A DNA stretch of 34,349 bases. It comes from an uncultured Wohlfahrtiimonas sp. Lineage in GTDB: Bacteria > Pseudomonadota > Gammaproteobacteria > Cardiobacteriales > Wohlfahrtiimonadaceae. The stretch spans positions 1 through 34,349 of the forward strand of contig CANRJJ010000017.1 of the NCBI GenBank assembly GCA_947630895.1, given 5' to 3'. Positions 1 to 9,364 of the stretch are shown piece by piece. The number at the start of each line of letters is the position of its first letter. Within the stretch, counting starts at the first letter, position 1. The notes beneath the pieces were generated by a model. The model made no database searches. It saw nothing but the letters and a program-made list of their open reading frames with translations, and was not told the origin of the DNA. Made by a program: the position numbers and the translations under genes.

Positions 1-35
1 TATTTTGTGATCTTTTAGCATTTGCTGATTATAAA

Positions 36-62
36 AAACTCCTACAAAATTTGCAGGAGTTT
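36..62 (+). terminator. Hairpin, possible weak terminator
   Basis: An 8-bp perfect stem (AAACTCCT with AGGAGTTT) extends inward past one mismatch by a further four pairs. Only a short T stretch follows, so it is a weaker terminator than the hairpin just downstream. It probably belongs to a gene that ends before the window. Positions 1-35 show no recognisable feature. Confidence 0.5.
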
Positions 63-74
63 GTCAGCAACCTG

Positions 75-102
75 AGCCCACTTATCTAAGTGGGCTTTTT
101 TT
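75..102 (+). terminator. Strong intrinsic terminator
   Basis: The arms AGCCCACTTA and TAAGTGGGCT form a GC-rich stem with a tiny loop, followed by a run of T to position 102. It insulates trxB from whatever lies upstream of the window. Confidence 0.85.
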
Positions 103-113
103 GTAGCTTATAA

Positions 114-1115
<1,002 letters not shown>

Positions 1116-1123
1116 GGGGAATT

Positions 1124-2299
1124 ATGAATTACAACAAAATGGAAGCGTTGGATTTACAAGGTAAAACAGTTTTAATCCGTGAAGATCTCAATGTGCCAAT
1201 TCATGATGGAAAAATTACATCTGATGCGCGTTTGGTTGCATCTATGAAAACGATTGAACAAGCTTTAAAGCAAGGCGCAGGCGTTTTAGTAATGTCGCAT
1301 TTAGGTCGTCCTGAAGAAGGTGTTTTTGACGCAGAATCTAGTTTAGAGCCTATTGCACAATGGTTGTCGAATGCTTTAGGGCAAGATGTTCCTTTAGTGC
1401 GTGATTGGATTGATGGCGTAACAGTTGAGCCAGGTAAAGTTAAATTATTAGAAAATACTCGCTTTTTAGTGGGTGAAAATAAAAACAATCCTGATTTAGC
1501 TAAAAAGATGGCAGCACTGTGTGATGTATTTGTGATGGATGCATTTGCAACAGCGCATAGAGCTGCTGCTTCAACAGTTGGTGTGGGCGATTATGCAAAA
1601 GTTGCTTGTGCAGGTTTAGTGTTGTCAGAAGAATTGGATTCTTTGAAAAAAGGATTGGTTGCACCTGTTAGTCCGATTGTGGCGATTGTTGGTGGTTCTA
1701 AGGTTTCAACAAAATTGACAGTTTTGAATCAGCTTTTGGATAAAGTCGATGTATTAATCACAGGTGGTGGTATTACTAATACATTGTTATTGGCGCAAGG
1801 TTTTCAAATTGGTAAAAGCTTGGTAGAAACTGATTTGGTGAATGAAGCCAAAGAATTATTAGCTAAAGCTAAAGCAACAGGTAAACAAATTCCATTGCCA
1901 GTAGATGTTGTGGTGGGTAAAGAATTTAGTGCGACTACTGAAGCGACAATTAAGAAAGTCGAAGATGTAGCAGCAGACGATATGATTATGGATATCGGTC
2001 CTGAAACCGCTAAGCTTTATTCAGAGCTAATTAAAAGTGCTAAAACAGTTGTGTGGAATGGCCCTGTTGGCGTATTTGAATTCCCAAGTTTTGCAGAAGG
2101 TACAAAAGCATTGGGTGAAGCGATTAAACAAAGCGATTCATTTTCTATCGCGGGCGGTGGTGATACAGTTGCGGCAATAGAGCAATTTGGTTTAACATCT
2201 GACATCTCTTACATTTCAACTGCTGGTGGCGCATTCTTAGAGTTTTTGGAAGGTAAAGAGTTGCCTGCGGTCGCAATGTTGGAAAGAAGAGCAAACTAA
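1124..2299 (+). CDS. pgk: Phosphoglycerate kinase
   Basis: This glycolytic enzyme transfers phosphate from 1,3-bisphosphoglycerate to ADP. The product is 391 aa, the usual bacterial length. It carries the N-terminal substrate-binding REDLNVP motif, the SHLGRP motif, the hinge-region GGSKVSTK motif and the C-terminal nucleotide-binding GGGDT motif. The start is well defined by a GGGGG Shine-Dalgarno 5-9 bases upstream of the ATG. It sits 8 nt after trxB and 10 nt before rng. The usual glycolytic neighbours (gapA, fba, pyk) are absent, so this is a housekeeping mixture rather than a glycolytic operon. Confidence 0.97.
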   Translation: MNYNKMEALDLQGKTVLIREDLNVPIHDGKITSDARLVASMKTIEQALKQGAGVLVMSHLGRPEEGVFDAESSLEPIAQWLSNALGQDVPLVRDWIDGVTVEPGKVKLLENTRFLVGENKNNPDLAKKMAALCDVFVMDAFATAHRAAASTVGVGDYAKVACAGLVLSEELDSLKKGLVAPVSPIVAIVGGSKVSTKLTVLNQLLDKVDVLITGGGITNTLLLAQGFQIGKSLVETDLVNEAKELLAKAKATGKQIPLPVDVVVGKEFSATTEATIKKVEDVAADDMIMDIGPETAKLYSELIKSAKTVVWNGPVGVFEFPSFAEGTKALGEAIKQSDSFSIAGGGDTVAAIEQFGLTSDISYISTAGGAFLEFLEGKELPAVAMLERRAN

Positions 2300-2309
2300 A
2301 AGGAAAATT

Positions 2310-3830
2310 ATGAGTGATGAAATCTTAATTAATAAATCTCCGTATGAAACGCGTGCAGCGGTTATACGTGATGGAGTCTTGCAAGAAATATTAATTGAGA
2401 GGACTGATCGCAATCTTTTAGTAGGCAATATCTATAAAGGAAAAGTTGTTCGGGTATTGCCTGGCATGGAAGCAGCATTCGTTGATATTGGCTTAGAACG
2501 AGCTGCTTTTTTGCATGTAAATGATATTCATACGGTTAAAAATTCTTTAGAAATCGAAAAAGAGGTTTTAGCCGATGATATCGATGGTGAAAATAATAAT
2601 AAAAGTGTGATAGCACAGCCAAAAGCGGACATTAATTCGATTCTGTACCAAGGTCAGGAGATTATTGTTCAGGTTATCAAAGATCCTTTAGGGACAAAAG
2701 GTGCAAGATTAACCACGCAAGTCTCTATTCCATCTTGCTATTTGGTTTATTTGGCGGATAGCGATGTGATTGGTGTATCCATTCGCATAGAGCAGGAAGA
2801 AGAGCGTGCGAGATTAAAAGAGCATCTCACTAATTATCAAGCAGAATTGGGTGGCGCTTATATTGCTCGCACAGCAGCTGAAGGTGTTGATCCTTGGGTT
2901 TTGCGCGCTGATATGCAGTTTTTATCGCGCCTTTGGGGAAATGTTTCAGATAAAATTAAGCAATCCAAAGCGGGTGATTTAATTTACGGGAATTTCCCAT
3001 TAGAATTAAGAATTTTACGTGACTATGTTGGCCGTGGAATTCAACAAATTAAAGTAGATGCAACAGAGCCATTTGAAAGAATGTTGCGTTTTACACAAGA
3101 TTTTTTACCTGAAACGGTAGAAAACTTACAGTTATATAAAGGCTCGCGCCCGATCTTTGATCTATACCAGGTGGAAGATGAGATTGAAAAGGCATTGTCT
3201 AACCATGTTGCTTTGAAATCTGGTGGTTACATCATCATCGAGCAAACAGAGGCGATGACGACAATAGACGTGAATACAGGCGCTTATGTTGGCCATCGAA
3301 ATCTAGAAGAAACTATTTTTAAAACAAACTTGGAAGCTGCGCAAACAATTGCACATCAAGTTCGTTTACGTAATTTAGGTGGCATGATCATCATTGATTT
3401 TATCGATATGATTAATCCAGAACATCAACAAAGCGTTTTAGATGAATTACAGCTTCATTTATCAAAGGATAATGCACGCACAACAATTAGCGCGGTGACA
3501 AGCTTGGGCTTGGTGGAAATGACACGTAAGCGCACACGTGAAAGCTTAGAGCATATCTTGTGTGAAAAATGCCCGACTTGCCATGGCAAAGGCTATATCA
3601 AAACTAAAGAGACCATTTGCTATGAAATTTTTAGGGAAGTTGTGCGTGAAGCAAGGCAGTATCCAAACATTAATAGCATATTGATTTTGGCGTCTTCAGA
3701 TGTGATTGAGCAATTGCTAGATGAAGAAGCTCATCATCTGGCTGAACTGCAAGCATTTGCGAAGTTGAACATAAAATTACAAGCGGAAGCGCTCTATAAT
3801 ATTGAGCAATTCGATATTATTTTATTGTAG
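2310..3830 (+). CDS. rng: Ribonuclease G
   Basis: An endoribonuclease of the RNase E/G family that matures the 5' end of 16S rRNA and turns over some mRNAs. The 506-aa protein starts with the N-terminal RNase G sequence (ETRAAVIRDG) and an S1 RNA-binding domain (about residues 38-128). It then has the catalytic region with the two Mg-binding aspartates in TTIDVNTG (D320) and IIIDFIDM (D363), and the Cys-rich Zn-link region C418-x2-C421-P-T-C424. There is no long C-terminal degradosome scaffold, which separates it from RNase E. Compared with E. coli RNase G the S1 domain has a low-complexity insertion at about residues 85-108, rich in D, E and N. AAGGAAAA precedes the ATG. coaBC begins 9 nt after the stop. 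Confidence 0.95.
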   Translation: MSDEILINKSPYETRAAVIRDGVLQEILIERTDRNLLVGNIYKGKVVRVLPGMEAAFVDIGLERAAFLHVNDIHTVKNSLEIEKEVLADDIDGENNNKSVIAQPKADINSILYQGQEIIVQVIKDPLGTKGARLTTQVSIPSCYLVYLADSDVIGVSIRIEQEEERARLKEHLTNYQAELGGAYIARTAAEGVDPWVLRADMQFLSRLWGNVSDKIKQSKAGDLIYGNFPLELRILRDYVGRGIQQIKVDATEPFERMLRFTQDFLPETVENLQLYKGSRPIFDLYQVEDEIEKALSNHVALKSGGYIIIEQTEAMTTIDVNTGAYVGHRNLEETIFKTNLEAAQTIAHQVRLRNLGGMIIIDFIDMINPEHQQSVLDELQLHLSKDNARTTISAVTSLGLVEMTRKRTRESLEHILCEKCPTCHGKGYIKTKETICYEIFREVVREARQYPNINSILILASSDVIEQLLDEEAHHLAELQAFAKLNIKLQAEALYNIEQFDIILL

Positions 3831-3839
3831 GTTAATGGC

Positions 3840-5039
3840 ATGAAAAAAATTGTAGTCGCAGTCACAGGAAGCATCGCAGCATATAAATCAGCGTTATTGG
3901 TGCGATTATTCAAAAAAGCAGATTGTGATGTTCGTGTGGTGATGACACAAAGTGCCAAAGAATTCATTACGCCTTTAACCATGCAAGCTTTATCAGGCAA
4001 TCCTGTGGTGTCTGATATTTTAGATCCTGCCCATGAAATGGGTATGGGGCACATTGAATTATCACGCTGGGCAGATGAAATCGTGATTGCGCCATGCAGT
4101 GCAAATATGATGGCAAAACTCGCTAATGGAATTGCAGATGATCTAGTGAGCGCAATGTGTTTGGCATCACCAAAGAAAATCTATCTTGCGCCAAGTATGA
4201 ATCGTTATATGTGGGACAATCCAATGACGCAAGCCAACATTCAAAAATTATTGGCAAGTGATATGTATCATTTAATTGATCCTGATAGCGGAGAACAAGC
4301 TTGTGGTGAAGTTGGGCAAGGTCGAATGGCTGAGCCTGAAGCAATTTATGCACATATTAAGCATGAAGATTTTGCGCCAAAAGAATTGCCATTCAAAAAT
4401 AAAAAAGTGGTGATCACAGGTGGGCCAACACGAGAAGCGATTGATCCTGTGCGTTATTTGAGTAACCATTCAAGTGGAAAAATGGCATGTGCTTTGGCGG
4501 ATGAGTTTGCTAAAAAAGGTGCGGATGTCACTTTAGTGCTTGGGCCTTGTGAAGCAAAGCCTGTGCAAAATATACAAATAATTTCGGTGATGAGCGCGCA
4601 AGATATGTTGAATGCTGTTTTAGCGAACATTACAGATGCTGATATTTTTGTGGGGGCGGCTGCGGTGGCAGACTATCGTGTTGCGGATATTGCCAATGAG
4701 AAAATGAAGAAAAGTGATAAAGAAGATGTGCTGACTTTATCATTTGTGAAAAATCCAGATGTTTTAGCTACGGTTGCAGCTTTGCCAAATAAGCCATTTG
4801 TTGTTGGCTTTGCAGCTGAAACACAAAATGTGATCGAGTATGCAACGCGTAAGCTTAAAGATAAGAAATTAGATCTAATTTGCGCCAATGATGTTTCGGG
4901 CGACAAAGTTTTTGGCAAAGATGAGAATAATATTGTCATTATTGATACAAATAATGAAAAAACAGAATTATCTCGTTCATCAAAACAAGATCAAGCAGAA
5001 AAAATTGTGAATTTAATCGTAAAAAAATTAATTAAATAA
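3840..5039 (+). CDS. coaBC: Bifunctional CoaBC (phosphopantothenoylcysteine synthetase/decarboxylase)
   Basis: Catalyses two steps of coenzyme A synthesis: CTP-dependent joining of 4'-phosphopantothenate to cysteine, then FMN-dependent decarboxylation. The N-terminal CoaC domain shows the flavoprotein start VAVTGSIAAYK, catalytic His in MGH71IELSRW, the PSMN121 motif and the active-site Cys in EQAC155GEVG. The CoaB domain begins at about residue 187 with ITGGPTREAIDPVRYLSN and SSGKM, and includes AAVADYR and the KMKK segment near residue 280. At 399 aa it is full length (E. coli Dfp is about 400). It is the last gene of the trxB-pgk-rng-coaBC run; an AT-rich gap to the porin follows. Confidence 0.96.
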   Translation: MKKIVVAVTGSIAAYKSALLVRLFKKADCDVRVVMTQSAKEFITPLTMQALSGNPVVSDILDPAHEMGMGHIELSRWADEIVIAPCSANMMAKLANGIADDLVSAMCLASPKKIYLAPSMNRYMWDNPMTQANIQKLLASDMYHLIDPDSGEQACGEVGQGRMAEPEAIYAHIKHEDFAPKELPFKNKKVVITGGPTREAIDPVRYLSNHSSGKMACALADEFAKKGADVTLVLGPCEAKPVQNIQIISVMSAQDMLNAVLANITDADIFVGAAAVADYRVADIANEKMKKSDKEDVLTLSFVKNPDVLATVAALPNKPFVVGFAAETQNVIEYATRKLKDKKLDLICANDVSGDKVFGKDENNIVIIDTNNEKTELSRSSKQDQAEKIVNLIVKKLIK

Positions 5040-5155
5040 ATAGTGAGTATCAAAAATACAACAATATAAATGCTTGATTTTAAATGATAAAAAATAAATT
5101 TAGATTGTTTGGTAAATATTTTTACAACAATTTGTATTAAAAATGAAAAAAAAAG

Positions 5156-5221
5156 TTGCATTAAAATCACAAATAGTATTAAATTAGCCACATGGATAAG
5201 TATGAGACTTAACTCATTATC
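5156..5221 (+). promoter_or_regulatory. Probable porin promoter and 5' leader hairpin
   Basis: A candidate promoter has TTGCAT at 5156-5161 and TTAAAT at 5179-5184, spacing 17, inside a very AT-rich stretch (5040-5254). The predicted transcript start is near 5191. Immediately after it, GATAA-GTA-TGAG (5195-5206) can pair with CTCA-TTATC (5213-5221), placing a hairpin at the extreme 5' end. Such structures stabilise abundant outer-membrane protein mRNAs such as ompA; that role is inferred here. Confidence 0.4.
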
Positions 5222-5254
5222 TAATTTATTTTTAATCAATTTGGAGCTTACAAA

Positions 5255-6385
5255 ATGAAAAAGAGCTTAGTTGTAGTAGCATTAGCGGGCGCAATGGCGT
5301 TCACAGCAGCATCAGCTGAAACAGTACTTTACGGTTCAATCCGTTTAGGTGCAGAAGTTTCTAAAAACCATTTCAACTCTGAAGGCGCGCAAAACAAACG
5401 TGGTTTGGATATGCAAGATTTCGGTTCACGTTTAGGTTTGAAAGGTTCAGAAGACTTAGGTAACGGTACTAAAGTACTTTACCAAGTTGAGTGGGCATTC
5501 AACGGTATGGAAGGTGGTTCAACTGGTGGTGGTTTCAACAACCGTTTAGCATGGATCGGTTTGAACGGCGAGTGGGGTACATTTGCTTTAGGTCGTCAAA
5601 ACAACCCATTCACAGAATCATTGTTCATCGGTACTGAAGCGGATAACTTCAACGGTAACATGGCAGGTCATTCAGCATTGCGTATCGCAACTGGTACAGT
5701 TATGACTGCAGCTGGTTCTGAGACAGAAGGTGATTTCTTCTCTATGCCAACTCGCGTAGGTAACTCAGTTGCTTACGTTTCTCCATCATTCTCTGGCTTC
5801 AACTTTGTTGTAGCTGGCGTAGCAGAAGCTCCAGCTTCTAGCACTACTGTTAATCCTGCAAACTACTATACAACTAACAACTCAAGCAAAGGTTTTGATA
5901 TCTACACTGTAGGTTTAAACTATGAGCACGAGTCTGGTTTCTATGCTAAAGCGGCTTACTTAGGTGCAAACTTGAATAAAGGTTACAAAACTGCAAACGT
6001 TTACGGTTTGAACGTTGGTTTTGCTAATGAACAATTTGGTGTGAATGCAGACTTCGCAGCTGGTGATCGTGGTGCTAAAGACACAATCGCTGCATTATCA
6101 GGTGCTAACACTAAAGTAACTTCAACTGGTTGGGACTTAGGTGGTCACTTCTCATTTGGTCCTGATTACTTCAGCACAGTACGTGCGACAGTAGGTCAAG
6201 CAGAAGTTAAATACAAAGATGTTGATACTCGTAAAGATAAAATCACTACTTGGGCTGTTGGTTTCGAGCAAAAATTATCTACACGTACGAAAGTATGGGT
6301 TGAATATGCGAAACAAAATGCTAAGTTTGATGGCGTTAAAGGTAACAACGACGCAGTATCAGTTGGTATCCGTCACGATTTCTAA
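5255..6385 (+). CDS. General outer-membrane porin
   Basis: A trimeric beta-barrel porin for passive diffusion of small solutes across the outer membrane. The 376-aa precursor begins with a signal peptide (MKKSLVVVAL...TAASA, cleavage after A21). The mature part opens with ETVLYGSIRLG, the classic first strand of the Gram-negative porin family seen in Burkholderia and Neisseria type porins. It alternates polar and aromatic residues throughout and ends in IRHDF, the terminal Phe recognised by the BAM machinery. Codon choice is strongly biased (GGT, CGT, AAC, TTC) unlike its neighbours, which suggests very high expression. GGAG lies 10 bases before the ATG. It is monocistronic, with its own terminator. 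Substrate selectivity cannot be read from the sequence. Confidence 0.93.
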   Translation: MKKSLVVVALAGAMAFTAASAETVLYGSIRLGAEVSKNHFNSEGAQNKRGLDMQDFGSRLGLKGSEDLGNGTKVLYQVEWAFNGMEGGSTGGGFNNRLAWIGLNGEWGTFALGRQNNPFTESLFIGTEADNFNGNMAGHSALRIATGTVMTAAGSETEGDFFSMPTRVGNSVAYVSPSFSGFNFVVAGVAEAPASSTTVNPANYYTTNNSSKGFDIYTVGLNYEHESGFYAKAAYLGANLNKGYKTANVYGLNVGFANEQFGVNADFAAGDRGAKDTIAALSGANTKVTSTGWDLGGHFSFGPDYFSTVRATVGQAEVKYKDVDTRKDKITTWAVGFEQKLSTRTKVWVEYAKQNAKFDGVKGNNDAVSVGIRHDF

Positions 6386-6412
6386 TCTGACTTTACTCAG
6401 AGTATAAAAATT

Positions 6413-6440
6413 AAGGCCCGCATTCGCGGGCTTTATCTTT
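6413..6440 (+). terminator. Intrinsic terminator after the porin gene
   Basis: AAGGCCCGC pairs with GCGGGCTTT around an ATTC loop, giving a 9-bp stem with one G-T pair, followed by a modest T-rich tail. It lies only 13 bases ahead of the gpsA ATG, so the gpsA SD (TTGGAGGA) immediately follows the hairpin. Confidence 0.8.
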
Positions 6441-6452
6441 TGGAGGAAATAA

Positions 6453-7433
6453 ATGATCGGCGTATTAGGCAGTGGCTCTTGGGGAAGTGCGTTGGCAATT
6501 CATATTGCTCGCGTGCACGATGTGGTTTTGTGGGGGCACAATAGTAATGATGTAAAAGTGATCCAAGAAACTCGCTACAATCCTAAGTATTTACCCAATA
6601 TAGAATATCCAAATAATATTTTAGTGACTGATTCTTTGGTGGAATTGGTTGAAACATGTGATCAATTAGTGTTTGTTGTGCCATCTTTTGCATTATTGAA
6701 TATTCTTCAAGAAATTAAAGGTTTTACGGATAAAAAGCTCTCTTTTATCAATGCAACGAAAGGCTTAGAGCACGATAGCAACGCATTTTTTTCAGATATT
6801 ATTGATGAGTTGTTTGATTACCCAACGCAAGCGGTTTTATCGGGCCCAAGCTTCGCTTCAGAAGTGGCAAGGCACTTACCAACAGCCATAACGATTGCAT
6901 CTAATAATGAGCGTGATGCGAAGCAATTCTTGCCTTTGTTTCATCATCACCATATGCGGGCTTATGTGAATTCTGATCCTATTGGCGTGCAGTTAGCTGG
7001 CACTTATAAAAATGTGATCGCGATAGCTGCGGGAATGTCTGAAGGTTTGGGGTTTGGATACAATGCAAGAGCGGCATTAATCACACGAGGATTGGCTGAA
7101 ATGACGCGTTTAGGCGTGGCTTTAGGTGCATCAGTGGAAACATTCTTAGGATTGGCAGGCGTTGGTGATTTAACCTTAACAGCAACGAGTACAGAATCGA
7201 GAAACTATCGTTTTGGTAAGTTGATTGGTGAAGGTGCAACGAAAGAAGAAGCTTTTGCAAAAGTATTTCAAGTTGTGGAGGGCGCTAACAATGTGATCAA
7301 CATGAAAACATTGGGTGAAAAACACAACATCGAATTACCAATTGTGGCAGAAGTTTATAAGATATTGATGGAAGGATTGCACCCTAAAATTGCGTTAAGC
7401 AACTTGCTGGAAAGATCAGCAAAAAGTGAATAA
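6453..7433 (+). CDS. gpsA: Glycerol-3-phosphate dehydrogenase [NAD(P)+]
   Basis: Reduces dihydroxyacetone phosphate to sn-glycerol 3-phosphate for phospholipid synthesis, in the cytoplasm. The 326-aa protein has the N-terminal nucleotide-binding GSGSWGSALA motif, NATKGLE at about residue 107, the SGPSFASEVA motif, and the catalytic-domain block GTYKNVIAIAAG with its conserved Lys, followed by GLGDLTLT-like GVGDLTLTATS. The start is well supported by GGAGGA 6-11 bases upstream. There is no obvious promoter of its own: the porin terminator sits directly in front, so either read-through or a promoter hidden in the porin 3' end must serve it. A bidirectional terminator follows. Confidence 0.95.
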   Translation: MIGVLGSGSWGSALAIHIARVHDVVLWGHNSNDVKVIQETRYNPKYLPNIEYPNNILVTDSLVELVETCDQLVFVVPSFALLNILQEIKGFTDKKLSFINATKGLEHDSNAFFSDIIDELFDYPTQAVLSGPSFASEVARHLPTAITIASNNERDAKQFLPLFHHHHMRAYVNSDPIGVQLAGTYKNVIAIAAGMSEGLGFGYNARAALITRGLAEMTRLGVALGASVETFLGLAGVGDLTLTATSTESRNYRFGKLIGEGATKEEAFAKVFQVVEGANNVINMKTLGEKHNIELPIVAEVYKILMEGLHPKIALSNLLERSAKSE

Positions 7434-7434
7434 T

Positions 7435-7463
7435 AAAAAAGCCTCTATTTCTAGAGGCTTTTT
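7435..7463. terminator. Bidirectional intrinsic terminator
   Basis: GCCTCTA pairs with TAGAGGC around TTTC, flanked by a run of A on the left and T on the right, so it has a U-tract in both directions. It terminates gpsA on the + strand and the small lipoprotein gene on the - strand. Confidence 0.9.
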
Positions 7464-7493
7464 AGCATTTTGTTTGTTTAATCTAAACTTCGA

Positions 7494-7673
7494 TTATTTG
7501 TAACGAGTTTTAGAAAAATAACGATCGAATTGTGCTTGTGTGTTTAAAGCAATGCTTTTTGCTTCATTTGCAGTTGTTAAAGCTTCATCAGCAGTTTTTT
7601 GTGCATTTGTTGCGCAGCCAGTTGCTACTAAACCTAAAGCGATTAAACCAGTTACTTTTAATAAGCCTTTCAT
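7494..7673 (-). CDS. Small Lpp/OprI-like murein lipoprotein
   Basis: A 59-aa precursor starting MKGLLKVTGLIALG. It has a lipoprotein signal ending VATG-C20, then a short Ala-rich helical stretch with Ala at heptad-like spacing, and ends in KTRYK. This is the architecture of the Braun lipoprotein/OprI group: lipid-anchored N-terminus, trimeric coiled coil, and a C-terminal Lys that L,D-transpeptidases link to peptidoglycan. The mature part is about 40 residues, shorter than E. coli Lpp (58). GGAG precedes the ATG by about 9 bases, and the gene has its own promoter and the shared terminator at 7435-7463. Assignment rests on lipobox, length, Ala pattern and terminal Lys, not on close sequence identity. 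An L,D-transpeptidase gene lies at 33529, though YafK-type members do not normally attach Lpp. Confidence 0.75.
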   Translation of the reverse strand: MKGLLKVTGLIALGLVATGCATNAQKTADEALTTANEAKSIALNTQAQFDRYFSKTRYK

Positions 7674-7712
7674 TGTATAACTCCATAGTAAATTAGGTTT
7701 CGAGGTGATCTT

Positions 7713-7742
7713 ATAGTATGCCTATTTTTAGACATAAATCAA
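7713..7742 (-). promoter_or_regulatory. Promoter of the small lipoprotein gene
   Basis: On the minus strand TTGATT (7742-7737) and TACTAT (7718-7713) are separated by 18 bases, with a predicted transcript start near 7706 and a leader of roughly 33 nt. A second -10-like TATAAT occurs further upstream at 7760-7755 but lacks a good -35. Confidence 0.6.
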
Positions 7743-7799
7743 TTCTCGAGTGCAATTATAGTCTATTTATTTCAAACGGGAAGATGCCGAGCGAAATAT

Positions 7800-8462
7800 T
7801 TATTCAAAAAATTTGAGTAAGTCATCATATAGCAAATCATTCTGAGAAATGTAGCTACTATGATCATGATTTGGAATGATTTTTAATTCTGAGTGGTGGA
7901 TATTTTTTTGGATTTTTTCAAAAGTCCCTGCTTTATAAAGATCATTTTCGCCACCGATTATCAATGTGTTAGCTTGAATTTTTTGTAGCTCATTTTCTGC
8001 GATATTTGGCTCATCTAACATCAGTTTATATAAAGGATTTGGATCATTTTTATATAAACGCTGTAGATAACGAATGCACACATCTGTAAGATCATTGGGC
8101 GTTAAATTTGGGCCCAATAATGCAATTTTATTTGGCAAAGAAGGATATTGGGTTGCCAATAACATAGTGATGATAGAACCATCACTAAAGCCAATAATAT
8201 TAGGCTTTGTTAATTGTAGGGCAATGATGAACTGATGGAGATCTTCCATCATAGTTTGATAATGAAATTCAGCGGTGATATCACTTTTTCCATGATTTCG
8301 ACTATCAATGGCATAGCAGGTAAAGTGCTTGGAAAGTTTGTTGATTAAAGGCGTAAATATTGTGTGATCTTCGCCATTACCATGTAGGAATAGTAAAGGT
8401 TCGCCTTGACCTTGTTGCGTGTAAAAAAGATTAATATTATTAACGTGAATAAACGGCATCAT
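7800..8462 (-). CDS. Alpha/beta-fold hydrolase
   Basis: A cytoplasmic alpha/beta-hydrolase of about 220 aa. It shows the oxyanion-hole HGNGED motif (residues 27-32), the DSRNHGKS loop typical of this fold, the nucleophile elbow GFS93DGS, an acid region (GENDLY) and a late His in NHDHSS. Substrate is unknown; the closest general types are esterase, carboxylesterase-like and 3-oxoadipate-enol-lactonase-like proteins. A reading frame opens seven codons earlier, but AAGGAAG (8472-8466) inside that extension is an obvious SD, so translation should start at the ATG at 8462 or the adjacent one at 8459. It is the last gene of the minus-strand run from the oxygenase and metQ, separated from metQ by a 13-bp hairpin. 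Confidence 0.85.
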   Translation of the reverse strand: MMPFIHVNNINLFYTQQGQGEPLLFLHGNGEDHTIFTPLINKLSKHFTCYAIDSRNHGKSDITAEFHYQTMMEDLHQFIIALQLTKPNIIGFSDGSIITMLLATQYPSLPNKIALLGPNLTPNDLTDVCIRYLQRLYKNDPNPLYKLMLDEPNIAENELQKIQANTLIIGGENDLYKAGTFEKIQKNIHHSELKIIPNHDHSSYISQNDLLYDDLLKFFE

Positions 8463-8474
8463 TATCTTCCTTGG

Positions 8475-8507
8475 AAATATCATCTAGCATGATACTAGAT
8501 GATATTT
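8475..8507 (-). repeat. 13-bp inverted repeat between metQ and the hydrolase
   Basis: The arms AAATATCATCTAG and CTAGATGATATTT are perfect complements around a 7-base loop. It begins 13 bases past the metQ stop and ends two bases before the hydrolase SD on the minus strand. There is no T-run on the minus-strand exit side, so it may be a 3'-end stabiliser, an attenuator, or a translational control element rather than a standard terminator. Confidence 0.75.
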
Positions 8508-8520
8508 TTAAGGATAGAGA

Positions 8521-9348
8521 TTAATTATCCCAAGCTGGAGGAAGATTGTAGAAAGCAGGGAAGTTGTTAGTAGTAAATTCTTTAAAAGCATCATCATTCA
8601 CAATTTCAATCACTGCATTTGCCCAATCACTGTTTTTATTTTCATCCGCTACAACGATCCAATTCACAAATAATTTGCCTGGCTCAGTGCTTAGCATGTC
8701 GCTGTCAGGAATTTTTGCATCTTGTGCGTAGTTACCGTTGATGACCGCGTAATCAACGTCATCTCTTGCTCGAACCACTTGGCCAGCATCAATCGCTAAA
8801 ATCTCTACTTGTGCAGGATTTGCGATAATATCTTTCATGCTCACAATAATTGGATCAGCATTTGGGTCTAATTGAATCCAACCCAGAGCTTCGATGATGC
8901 GTAAGCCGCGAGCAAAGTTTGTAACATTTGATGGAATGGCAATTTTGCTACCAGGTTTTACATCATCCAAAGACTTTGCATTCGCAGAATAGATTGCCAA
9001 TGGCGCAGTGGGCACTTGCACTAATGGCTGAAGATTTGTTTTCGCTTGCGCATTGTATTCATCTAAATATGGTTTATGTTGAAACATATTTAAATCAGCT
9101 GAGCCATCCGCCACTGTTTGATTAGATAAACGGCCATTTGTGCTCTCTTTTAGCTCAAATTTATAACCACGTTTTTCTAATTCAGGACCAATATGATTGC
9201 GAATCATATCAGCGAAATCACCAGGGGATGAAATAAAACGAACAGTTTTTTGCTCTGCAACAGCAGCGCTTGATGTTGTTTGTTTGGCATTATCAGAGCA
9301 AGCTGTGATAAAAAAGATGCTAGATAAAATTAATAAAAGCTTTTTCAT
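8521..9348 (-). CDS. metQ: MetQ/NlpA-family substrate-binding lipoprotein (methionine uptake)
   Basis: The periplasmic lipoprotein component of a D/L-methionine-type ABC importer, 275 aa. A lipoprotein signal ends FFITA-C17. The mature protein carries family landmarks: the early SSPGDFADMI segment, NMFQHKPYLDEYN (the ligand-cleft region), the NVTNFARGLRIIEALGWI block and the VDYAVINGNYA block. The partner ATPase metN and permease metI are not in the window, so it is an orphan binding protein that either uses a distant MetNI or has another ligand. It lies 16 nt downstream of a 2-oxoglutarate oxygenase gene and shares its transcript, headed by a SAM-II riboswitch candidate, which supports a methionine link. 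An AGGA lies 11 bases before the ATG. Confidence 0.88.
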   Translation of the reverse strand: MKKLLLILSSIFFITACSDNAKQTTSSAAVAEQKTVRFISSPGDFADMIRNHIGPELEKRGYKFELKESTNGRLSNQTVADGSADLNMFQHKPYLDEYNAQAKTNLQPLVQVPTAPLAIYSANAKSLDDVKPGSKIAIPSNVTNFARGLRIIEALGWIQLDPNADPIIVSMKDIIANPAQVEILAIDAGQVVRARDDVDYAVINGNYAQDAKIPDSDMLSTEPGKLFVNWIVVADENKNSDWANAVIEIVNDDAFKEFTTNNFPAFYNLPPAWDN

Positions 9349-9364
9349 GTAACAAATGTCCTAA

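Noticed and set aside
1201-1488. Long minus-strand frames inside pgk and other strongly coding genes
   Set aside because: They are shadows of the real genes: no SD, no recognisable domain, and they run antisense to conserved proteins.
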